From the NCBI GenBank assembly GCA_046351215.1, contig JAXLYX010000022.1, forward strand, positions 1 through 64,000: a DNA stretch of 64,000 nucleotides, read 5' to 3'. Positions 42,625 to 50,259 of the stretch are shown here, piece after piece. The translations under genes were made by a program, and so were the position numbers. The stretch is from JAXLYX01 sp046351215 (GTDB taxonomy: Bacteria > Myxococcota_A > Polyangia > Polyangiales > Houyiibacteriaceae). Under the pieces are notes generated by a model that was given only the letters and a program-made list of their open reading frames with translations, was not told where the DNA came from and searched no databases. Every line of letters starts with the position of its first letter. Position 1 is the stretch's first letter.

Positions 42625-43560
42625 TTGACGCGAGTGACCCGGCCAACATACATCACGGCCGTGGACCGGGCAGCTTCGATCGACGAGTGTTCCACCTGCG
42701 GCTTCGTTCACCGTGCGGGCACGGCGACGGTCTGCCGACGTTGCGGGCGTCCCCTGGGCGATGTCGGAGGCGATTTCCATCCCTCGTCGATTCCGCCCCG
42801 AGCGACGAGCTCCATGCCGCCCGCGTCTCGCTCCGTGCCCCCGGGAGCCCCCGCCTCGATCCCTCCTTCGGCGTATGCGCCCGGCGAGGTGGCGCCCCAC
42901 CGCTCCCTGCCTCCGCCCGGCCCCCTCCGCTCGTCCGCGCCCCCGCCCCGGTCCGAGCCGCCGAGGATCTCGTCCGCGCCCCCGTCGGTGCGGCCGCTCT
43001 CGCTCGCTCCGGAGAAGCCGAGCCAATTGGTCGACATCGGGAAGTTCGTCGCCCTCCTCTGCCTCGGCATGATCGGCATGCGCGGCGTGACCGCGATCCG
43101 CGATTGGTACGACGACGTCGATCGCAGCGGCCGCACGATGGCCGACGGACGCCGTTGCGTCGTGAGCATGCCGGAGGGCTGGAACGCGCGGACCAAGCGC
43201 ATCGAGAACGCGTGGTTGCCCTGGTACCGTCCGGGAGCCGAGCTCGACTTCCGCCTCGAGCGCCTCCCCGGCACCTACCGGCGGCCGATCCTGGAGGCCG
43301 AATTCCAGCAGGTCGTGAGCATCATCCGGCGGCAGCCGGGGTTCGCGCGGGGAACGATCGAGAGCTCGACGGTGATGGGCAAGCCGGTCTTCGCCTGGGA
43401 GAGCGAGATGTTCCAGGGCGTGCACCAGGCGCTGCAGCGCACGGTCGTCTTCGACGTCGACGGAGAGCGCCGGTACCTCATGGTCATGGCGCTCGGAGCA
43501 CGCACGGAGGAGTCGGCCGCGATGCTCCGTCGGGTCACCGAGACCGTCACCTGTCGTTGA
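42625..43560 (+). CDS. Zinc-ribbon, Pro-rich, membrane-anchored protein
   Basis: A 311-aa protein: zinc ribbon CSTCGFVHRAG plus CRRCGRPLG near the N-terminus, a ~100-residue Pro/Ser-rich disordered stretch, one hydrophobic helix (VALLCLGMIGMRGVTAI, ~residues 143-159), then a ~140-residue soluble C-terminal domain (WYDDVDRSGRTMADGRRCVV to TETVTCR). The start is uncertain: TTG 42625, GTG 42634 or GTG 42661 (VDRAASIDEC) are all in frame, and the last would leave the zinc ribbon close to the start. Function unknown. Confidence 0.65.
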   Translation: MTRVTRPTYITAVDRAASIDECSTCGFVHRAGTATVCRRCGRPLGDVGGDFHPSSIPPRATSSMPPASRSVPPGAPASIPPSAYAPGEVAPHRSLPPPGPLRSSAPPPRSEPPRISSAPPSVRPLSLAPEKPSQLVDIGKFVALLCLGMIGMRGVTAIRDWYDDVDRSGRTMADGRRCVVSMPEGWNARTKRIENAWLPWYRPGAELDFRLERLPGTYRRPILEAEFQQVVSIIRRQPGFARGTIESSTVMGKPVFAWESEMFQGVHQALQRTVVFDVDGERRYLMVMALGARTEESAAMLRRVTETVTCR

Positions 43561-43584
43561 GCCGCGCTCGCGGCGGCGCCCGGC

Positions 43585-44268
43585 TCACATCGTGAGGAGG
43601 TAGGTGTCTTCGCGCTCGTCCTGCACCACGGTCGCCGTGCCGTTCGTCGAGCGGACGACGAGGTCCGCGTCGAGGACGCGCGAGCGGTACGACCAACCCG
43701 AGGGGAGCATCAGCGTGGCTCCCAGCGTGGCGAGATCGGCCTCCGTCTGCGGAACGACCTGCGCGCTGTACGACTGCATCGTGTAGACGTGCCCCGCGGG
43801 ATCGACGAGCTCGTAGACGGTCGATCCGGCGGCGAAGACGAAGCCGGTGAAGCGCTCGATCGTGTGCTGCGTGTAGGTCGCCCGCAGCATCGGCACCTCC
43901 GAGACGGGGACGTCGATCATCCCGGCCTTGCGCATCGCGATGCCGCCGAAGTCGACCTGCTTCGAGTCGAGGAGCTGCGAGTCGCCGAACGAGTCGATGA
44001 GCCAGTACCGCGGTCCGTTGAGCACGGCGAAGGTCGCGCCGTGGTCGGCCGCGATCGTGCCCGCGTCGAGCGCGGCCCAGGCGTCGGCCGGGCAGTCGTT
44101 CAATCCCACGCTGTTGTAGACGTCGACGTGGAGGTTCGTCCCGTCGGATGTCGCGAGGAGCACCTCGCAATACCGCTCGCCCCGGACGGCGAGCTCGGCG
44201 GTGGAGCCGGAGTCGCAGCCGGCGAGAGCGAGGAGGAGGTAGGGGAGGGCTCGGCGCACGGTCGTCAC
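43585..44268 (-). CDS. Lipoprotein, last gene of the flippase-sulfatase operon
   Basis: A 227-aa lipoprotein: signal MTTVRRALPYLLLALAGC, lipobox at 15-18. The mature part is mixed alpha/beta with two Cys (YCEVLL and NDCPADAW) and a beta-rich middle (GATFAVLNGPRYWLIDSFGD). No recognised domain. Its ATG overlaps the sulfotransferase stop (ATGA, 4 bp), so it is translationally coupled. Probably a surface or periplasmic partner of that pathway. Confidence 0.75.
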   Translation of the reverse strand: MTTVRRALPYLLLALAGCDSGSTAELAVRGERYCEVLLATSDGTNLHVDVYNSVGLNDCPADAWAALDAGTIAADHGATFAVLNGPRYWLIDSFGDSQLLDSKQVDFGGIAMRKAGMIDVPVSEVPMLRATYTQHTIERFTGFVFAAGSTVYELVDPAGHVYTMQSYSAQVVPQTEADLATLGATLMLPSGWSYRSRVLDADLVVRSTNGTATVVQDEREDTYLLTM

Positions 44269-45395
44269 TTCTCGAAGCCGTAGTGTTCCATCACATCCCC
44301 GAGCCTGTCAGCGATGTACTCGCGGGTGAGGCCGAATTGCTCGAGCGAGTAGGCGTGGCCGCTCTTGAACTCGGATTGCCGCGAGAGCTCGGACCGGAAC
44401 CGCGCCTCCACCTCGGGACGGAGCGGCAGGTCGAAGCGCGAGTACACGCGCCGGAGCTGCGCGATCGGATCGTCCATCAGATCCCGGTAGCGCATCGAGA
44501 CGAACCGCTCGTCGCCGCTCGCCTCGGCCTCGCGCTCCCGGTCGTAGAAGAAGCGGTAGTAGTCGATGAGGAGGTCGGCGAATTCCGTCGTCGCCTGGCT
44601 CGGACCGTGATCGTGCGGGGCGACCACCGTCCAGGGCATCGTGAAGAGGCTGAGCGCCGAGGGGATGACCTCGTAGGGGTGACGCACGATGTGGACGAAG
44701 CGCGCGCGCGGAGCCGCCTCGAGCACGAGGCCGTAGCGGCTCGGGAGCAGGACGTTCTTGAGGAGGAGGGTCTTGTCGGGGTGGCGGAAACGGCGGGCCT
44801 TGAGGGCGCGCTCGTACGTCTCGACGAGCCGCCGCCTCTTCGCCTCCGGCAGCCGATCGACGTACCACTGATCCGGGAACTCCTTCGGATGCGGGATGAG
44901 GAGGAAGATCGCGGGCGTCGCCATGCTCATCGCCCAGATCGCCTCGTCCTCTTCGTCCGCGCCGAGCCCGGTGTCGTGCACGCCCTCCCAGCCGCCGAAG
45001 CTCTCGTCGAGGGAGTGCTCGACGACCTCCGTGATCTTCGCGACCGGGGTGCGCGACGAACGCGCGCGCTCGGCGAGCTCGCTCGCGGCGACGGTCGGGA
45101 AGATCGTCTGGTAGAGCGTGAACGTCGCGAACCGGGGGTCGAGCGACATCAAGCGGTGGAGGAAGGTCGTCCCCGAGCGGGGCGCCGCCACGATGTAGAT
45201 CGGCTGGCCGACGTCGATGGCGTCGATCTCGGGATGCCGGAACGCATCCACCTTCTCGCCGACGAAATTCGCCAGGTGGATCGCGCCGTAGAGCGGGAGC
45301 AGCGCGTCGATGACGAGCGTCCGCGCAGGGTGCGTCTTCCGGGGATCGTGGACGGCGGCGAGGATTCGGCGGAGCGTGTCGGCGTCGAAGTACAT
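44265..45395 (-). CDS. Sulfotransferase (PAPS-dependent)
   Basis: A 376-aa sulfotransferase. The 5'-phosphosulfate loop PRSGTTFL is at residues 72-79 (in IYIVAAPRSGTTFLHRLMS), and RHPYEVIPSALSLF (~residues 240-253) fits the 3'-phosphate-binding segment. The acceptor is unknown; lipid head groups or surface glycans are the usual candidates. Overlaps the lipoprotein start by 4 bp, and starts 3 bp after the fusion protein stop at 45398, so all three genes are one operon. Confidence 0.88.
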   Translation of the reverse strand: MYFDADTLRRILAAVHDPRKTHPARTLVIDALLPLYGAIHLANFVGEKVDAFRHPEIDAIDVGQPIYIVAAPRSGTTFLHRLMSLDPRFATFTLYQTIFPTVAASELAERARSSRTPVAKITEVVEHSLDESFGGWEGVHDTGLGADEEDEAIWAMSMATPAIFLLIPHPKEFPDQWYVDRLPEAKRRRLVETYERALKARRFRHPDKTLLLKNVLLPSRYGLVLEAAPRARFVHIVRHPYEVIPSALSLFTMPWTVVAPHDHGPSQATTEFADLLIDYYRFFYDREREAEASGDERFVSMRYRDLMDDPIAQLRRVYSRFDLPLRPEVEARFRSELSRQSEFKSGHAYSLEQFGLTREYIADRLGDVMEHYGFEK

Positions 45396-45397
45396 CG

Positions 45398-48370
45398 TCA
45401 GTGCCCCGGATCGGCCGAATTGGAGCAGTCCTGCACGTAGCCGAGGGCCTTCATGCGCTCGCATTCGTCCCGACTCGTCGCGAGCTCGATCTGGCGACCG
45501 ACGACGCGACCCTGCCGCGCCGTCTCGTCGGCGTGGAGGAGCCTCCGCGTGACGAGGGTCGCGACGTCGCGATCGTCGCTGGCGACGTTCACGAGCTCGC
45601 CCGGATCCTGATCCACCCGGAACATCTCGACCTCTCCGAGGCCCCGCGGATTGCCGGCGTTCGCGGTGATGACCTTGACCTCGCTCGAGCCGCGACGCGC
45701 ACGGAGCGAGCGCAGCACGTTGCCCTCGTGGCTCTCCTCGGCGAAGACGTCGGTCGCGCCGAGGAAGCCGACGTCGAGGAGATCGTTCCGCCCCTGGACG
45801 CCCTCCACGGGCGGGACGTCGTTCGCCCGCAGGAGCGAGGGCATGAGGTCGATGCTCTGGCTCCACTCCGTGACGACCTCGCCGCCGCGCGAGGCGAAGG
45901 GGAGCTTCACGAGCAGCGGGACGCGGACCTGCTCGTCGTAGAGCGTGGTCCCGTGCCAGAAGCCGCCGTGGTCCATGAATTCCTCGCCGTGGTCGGCGGT
46001 GACGACGATGGTGAGCTGGTCGTAGAGGCCGCGCCGCTTCAGCTCGGCGACGAGGCGTCCGAACTGCTCGTCCCAGTAGGTGATCTCCCCGTCGTAGAGG
46101 CGACGGAGGTGATCGGCTTCGTCGGGGCGCGGCTCCTGATGCGTCGCGCGGGCGTAGCCCGGACCTCGGTACGGATGCTCGAAGTACGGATCGTGCGGAT
46201 CCATGTACGCGGCGAAGAGGAAGAAGGGCGCGTTCTCGGGGGCGCGGTCGAGCCAGCGGAGGACGTGGCGGTTCACCGTCTCCGCGTCCTGGTAGGCGCT
46301 CCCGGGGCGCGCGGGCTGGAAGCGCTCGACCACGCGGCGGAGGGTCTGCGCGAGGAGCAGCTTCGCCTGCGCGTCGTTCGCGCCGAGCACGAAGTCCGGC
46401 TCGAGGTAGACGTACTCGTCGAAGCCCTGCTGGAAGTTGAAGAAGGGCGCGACGTTGAAGTTCGTCACGAAGCCGGTCGTGTAGTAGCCGGCCCCCGCGA
46501 ACGCCTCCGGCATCGTCACGAGCTGGTCGGCGAGCGCGTCGGCCTTCGACATGACGGCGTGGCTCCCCGCGTAGCGGCCCGTGAGGATCGAGGCGAAGCT
46601 CGGGCGCGTCCACGAGGCGTTGGCGAAGTGCCGGTCGAACCGGACGGAATCGCGCGCGAACGCGTCGAGGTTCGGCGTCCGGCCGCGGCCGTAGCCGTAG
46701 ACGGGGAGGTGATCGGCTCGGAGCGTGTCCACCACGATGAAGAGGACGTTGCCGGCGCGACCCGAGGCGGCCGGGAGCTGCCGTTCCGAGGGACCGGCCG
46801 CGTGGACCGGATGCGTGCGGTGGAACGCGACGAGGCCGGAGACGAGCGCGACGACGAAGAGCGGCGTCCCGACGACGTGGAGGAGCGCCTTGAACGGCCG
46901 ACGCTCCGTGAGGAAGCGGAGCGTGGCGGCGAGGAGCATCGCGGCCGCGACGGCGATGAACGCGACGCAGGCGAGGACGATGAGCCCCTGCTTGCTCTTC
47001 CACACGAGCTCCTCGTGGAAGACGTCGCGACGGATGCGGAAGGCCCCGAGCCCGAAGCCGACGGTGGCGACGAGCGTGCCGACGAACGCGCCGAAGGCCC
47101 GCGGCTCGTCGGTCTTCTGGCGGTGGATGAGCCGTCCGAGCCCGGCGAGCGAGAAGCCCATGCCCGAGCCGATCACCGCGAGCAGCGCGCCGTAGATCAC
47201 GACTCCGTACCAGAGCACGCCGTAGTCCGGCGCGTCGCGGCCCGAGAGGAGCACGACCGCGCCCTCGGCGAGACCCACGATCGCGCCGGCGAGCAGCCCG
47301 GCGTTCAGACCCACGACGAAGCCGCGGCCCTTGCGCGGGAGCTCGACCTCGAGCTTCTCGATCTCGGCGAGGACCGCGTCCTCGCGGCCCTCGTCCTCGA
47401 CCACGATGGCGGGTGCGTAGCTCGAGCGGCGCGCGAGCAGGAAGAGGCCGCCGAGGAGCGAGATGACCATCTCGGCGACGAAGCCGACGAAGGGCACGAG
47501 GAGCGCGATGCCCGCGGGCACGCCGACGATCGAGTAGAGACGCGCGCCGGTCGCCTCGCGGACGCCGACGCCGTTCACGGTGATCGGCACCATCGTCGCG
47601 AGGATCTGGACCGACGTGACGAAGAAGACCTCGCCGACCCGCAGATCCAGGCCGAACGCGTGCGCGGCGCAGACGTAGACGAGGTTGTGGCAGACGTGGA
47701 TGACGGTCGAGAGCGCGATCGCCTGGAAGAGCAGGAAGCCCTTGCCGTGGTACGCGGAGACGGCGTCGACCAGCGTCTGGAGCTTGGTCGGCACGCCGCC
47801 GAGGATCCGGCGGGAGAGCGACTGGAAGAGCAGCGGCCGGGCGAGGAGGGCCGTGACCACGGCGATGAGCCCGAGGAAGGCGGCGTCGATCACGAGCACG
47901 CCGGCGTCGCCGACGTAGCGGCGCCCGAAGATGGTCGCGCCGATCACGATCACGCCGGCGAAGCCCATCTGTCCGGTCAGGAGCTCGATGCCGATCGTCG
48001 CGGCGGAGCGGGCGTTCTTCCCGGTGCGGCTCGCGATGTCGTAGAGCTTGTAGCCCTGCATGCCGAGGCCGGCCGGGGTCACGGCCCCGAAGAAGCGGCC
48101 GATCATCATCGTCCCGAAGAGGTGGCGGAACGGCGCCTTGATGCCCTGACCGTCGAGCAGGCGCGTGAAGCGCAGCGTGCCGACGAAGACCTGGAAGAGC
48201 TGCACGCCGACGGCGAGGCCGAACCAACGGTAGTCCATCGTCCGCAGGTGGCCGAGGAGCTCGTCCGCGTCCTCCTTCTTCAGGACGGCGCGCAGGATGA
48301 GGGCCACGACCGCGACGGTCGCGACCAGCTTCACCAAGAGGAAGATGCGCCGTTTCGTGCTCTGTTCCAT
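45398..48370 (-). CDS. Flippase-like (LPG synthase/AglD type) and sulfatase-fold fusion protein
   Basis: A 990-aa fusion. Residues ~1-320 are an integral membrane module of the lysyl-PG synthase/AglD-flippase type (about 8 helices; MDYRWFGLAVGVQLFQVF, GRFFGAVTPAGLGMQGYKLY, PITVNGVGVREATGA). Several more helices lie at ~350-540. Residues ~560-900 are an alkaline-phosphatase/sulfatase domain: NVLFIVVDTLRADHLPVYGY, ADHGEEFMDHGGFWHGTTLYDEQVRVP. The nucleophile position reads ASWTRPSFASILTG, with Thr588 where arylsulfatases need Cys or Ser in CxPxR, and Ala in place of Arg. Thr is the nucleophile in LtaS and EptA-type transferases. Likely a lipid head-group transferase or hydrolase. Followed by a sulfotransferase. 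Confidence 0.85.
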   Translation of the reverse strand: MEQSTKRRIFLLVKLVATVAVVALILRAVLKKEDADELLGHLRTMDYRWFGLAVGVQLFQVFVGTLRFTRLLDGQGIKAPFRHLFGTMMIGRFFGAVTPAGLGMQGYKLYDIASRTGKNARSAATIGIELLTGQMGFAGVIVIGATIFGRRYVGDAGVLVIDAAFLGLIAVVTALLARPLLFQSLSRRILGGVPTKLQTLVDAVSAYHGKGFLLFQAIALSTVIHVCHNLVYVCAAHAFGLDLRVGEVFFVTSVQILATMVPITVNGVGVREATGARLYSIVGVPAGIALLVPFVGFVAEMVISLLGGLFLLARRSSYAPAIVVEDEGREDAVLAEIEKLEVELPRKGRGFVVGLNAGLLAGAIVGLAEGAVVLLSGRDAPDYGVLWYGVVIYGALLAVIGSGMGFSLAGLGRLIHRQKTDEPRAFGAFVGTLVATVGFGLGAFRIRRDVFHEELVWKSKQGLIVLACVAFIAVAAAMLLAATLRFLTERRPFKALLHVVGTPLFVVALVSGLVAFHRTHPVHAAGPSERQLPAASGRAGNVLFIVVDTLRADHLPVYGYGRGRTPNLDAFARDSVRFDRHFANASWTRPSFASILTGRYAGSHAVMSKADALADQLVTMPEAFAGAGYYTTGFVTNFNVAPFFNFQQGFDEYVYLEPDFVLGANDAQAKLLLAQTLRRVVERFQPARPGSAYQDAETVNRHVLRWLDRAPENAPFFLFAAYMDPHDPYFEHPYRGPGYARATHQEPRPDEADHLRRLYDGEITYWDEQFGRLVAELKRRGLYDQLTIVVTADHGEEFMDHGGFWHGTTLYDEQVRVPLLVKLPFASRGGEVVTEWSQSIDLMPSLLRANDVPPVEGVQGRNDLLDVGFLGATDVFAEESHEGNVLRSLRARRGSSEVKVITANAGNPRGLGEVEMFRVDQDPGELVNVASDDRDVATLVTRRLLHADETARQGRVVGRQIELATSRDECERMKALGYVQDCSNSADPGH

Positions 48371-48481
48371 CGGGAGCTCCGGGGGGGAGGGCCTAGCCGG
48401 TAGCGTCTCGGGCCCTCCGGGTCAAATTCGCGGCCGGCACCCACCCACCCCGGCGCCTACACGGGAGGCCGTTCGGCGCTA

Positions 48482-48487
48482 TACGCT
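48482..48487 (+). promoter_or_regulatory. TACGCT -10 candidate of the malic enzyme gene
   Basis: TACGCT (within CTATACGCTAGGG) lies 58 nt before GTG 48546, which has its own ribosome binding site, so a normal leader is expected. It sits in the divergent promoter region between two operons. Confidence 0.3.
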
Positions 48488-48545
48488 AGGGATTCGTCCG
48501 AGCCTCCGACTCCGGGAGCCCGGGCGCCTTCAAGGAAGACTCCGC

Positions 48546-50258
48546 GTGGACAAGACCGCTGCACTTTCGGTCAGTTGGCAGGGCGACGTCGTCGAGGTCC
48601 CCCTCGCGGGCCACCTGCTCCTCGAGCGCCCCTACCTCAACAAGGGCACGGCGTTCAGCGACGAGGAGCGGACGGAGCTCCACCTGCACGGGCTGGTCTC
48701 GCCCGAGGTGCAGACGCTCGAGCAGCAGGTCTCCCGCGCCTACACGGCGTACCAGCGCAAGGCGAGCGACTTCGACCGCCACGTCTACCTCCGCCAGCTC
48801 CAGGAGGAGAACAGCGTCCTCTTCTACCGTCTCGTGATCGAGCACCTCGAGGAGATGATCCCGATCCTCTACACGCCGACGGTGGCGACGGCGGCGCAGC
48901 ACTTCAGCGAGATCTTCCACCGGCCGCGCGGCCTCTTCATCGCGTACCCGAACCGCCACCGGATCGACGAGATCCTGCGCAACGCGGGCCTCCCGGACGT
49001 GTCGGCCGTGATCGTCACGGACGGGGAGCGCGTGCTCGGGCTCGGAGACCAGGGCGTCGGCGCCATGGCGCTCTCGATCGGCAAGGCCTCGCTCTACACC
49101 GCCTGCGCCGGCCTCCTCTCGGCGAGGGTCCTCCCGGTCGTCCTCGACGTGGGAACGGACAACAAGCAGCTGCTCGAGGACCCGCTCTACCTCGGCTGGC
49201 GCCATCCCCGCATCCGCGGCGAGGAGTACGAGGAGTTCGTCGAGGCCTTCGTCGAGGCGGTCCAGCGCCGCTACCCGAACGCCCTCCTCCAGTGGGAGAG
49301 CTTCTCGAAGCAGAACGCGGCGACGTTCCTCGACCGCTATCGCGATCGGCTCTGCAGCTTCAACGACGACATCCAGGGCACGGCCGCCGTCACCACCGGC
49401 GCGATCCTCGCGGCGGTGAAGGCCGGCGGCCTCCCGCTCCACGACCATCGCATCGTGATCCTCGGCGCGGGCTCGGCCGGATGCGGCATCGCCTACCAGC
49501 TCGTGCAGGCGATGATCCGCGACGGCTGCGACGAGGAGGACGCCAAGCGTCACGTCTACGTCGTCGATCGCGAGGGCCTGCTCCACGACGGTCTCCCCGA
49601 CCTCACGAAGGCGCAGTGTCGCGTCGCCCAGAAGACGGCGGCGGTCGAGGGCTTCGACCGCAACGGTGACGGGACCATCGACCTGCTCGAGGCGGTGCAG
49701 AAGGTGAAGGCCACGATCCTCGTCGGCGTGTCCGGCTCGCCCGGCGCGTTCACCGAGGAGGTCGTGCGTGCGGTGGCGAGCCATGCGCGCAGGCCGATCC
49801 TCTTCCCGCTCTCCTCGCCGGCGTCGCGGCTCGAGGGCCATCCGGCCGACCTCATCGCCTGGACGGACGGTCGAGGCATCGTCGCGACGGGGATCCCGTT
49901 CCGGCCGGTGCAGATGGACGATCACGCCTACCCGATCGCGCACTGCAACAACGCCTACATCTTCCCGTCGATCGCCGTCGGCGTCATGGCGGTCGGCGCG
50001 AAGCGCGTGACGGATTCGATGTTCATGGCGGCGTCCGAGGCCCTCGCGAAGTGCTCGCCGCTCGCGCTCGACGAAGGCCACGAGCTGCTCCCGCCGATGA
50101 GCCAGATCCGCGAGGTGTCGCGCAAGATCGCGCGCGCCGTCGCGGCGGCCGCCCAGGTCGAGGGCGTGGCCCGCCACGCGGACGGCGAGAAGCTGGACGA
50201 GCTCCTCGCCGGCCTGATGTGGGAGCCCAAGTACTTCCCCGTTCGCGCGAAGCGCTGA
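48546..50258 (+). CDS. maeA: NAD-type malic enzyme
   Basis: A 570-aa malic enzyme (oxidative decarboxylation of L-malate to pyruvate, with NAD(P) reduced) of the ~560-aa class. Motifs: ILYTPTVATAA (catalytic Tyr), FNDDIQGTAAVTTGAI (metal/coenzyme), ILGAGSAGCGIAYQL (Rossmann G-x-G-x-x-G), CNNAYIFPSIAVG. Start is GTG 48546, with AAGGAAG ahead. Odd: residues 371-382 read DRNGDGTIDLLE, a perfect EF-hand calcium loop where other malic enzymes have a related but not loop-conforming stretch. The next gene, a kinase-ATPase, begins 1 bp after its stop. Confidence 0.93.
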   Translation: MDKTAALSVSWQGDVVEVPLAGHLLLERPYLNKGTAFSDEERTELHLHGLVSPEVQTLEQQVSRAYTAYQRKASDFDRHVYLRQLQEENSVLFYRLVIEHLEEMIPILYTPTVATAAQHFSEIFHRPRGLFIAYPNRHRIDEILRNAGLPDVSAVIVTDGERVLGLGDQGVGAMALSIGKASLYTACAGLLSARVLPVVLDVGTDNKQLLEDPLYLGWRHPRIRGEEYEEFVEAFVEAVQRRYPNALLQWESFSKQNAATFLDRYRDRLCSFNDDIQGTAAVTTGAILAAVKAGGLPLHDHRIVILGAGSAGCGIAYQLVQAMIRDGCDEEDAKRHVYVVDREGLLHDGLPDLTKAQCRVAQKTAAVEGFDRNGDGTIDLLEAVQKVKATILVGVSGSPGAFTEEVVRAVASHARRPILFPLSSPASRLEGHPADLIAWTDGRGIVATGIPFRPVQMDDHAYPIAHCNNAYIFPSIAVGVMAVGAKRVTDSMFMAASEALAKCSPLALDEGHELLPPMSQIREVSRKIARAVAAAAQVEGVARHADGEKLDELLAGLMWEPKYFPVRAKR

Positions 50259-50259
50259 C

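Noticed and set aside
45401..48403. 1000-codon plus-strand ORF opposite the flippase-sulfatase gene
   Set aside because: Shadow; the opposite frame has clear catalytic motifs and operon overlaps.
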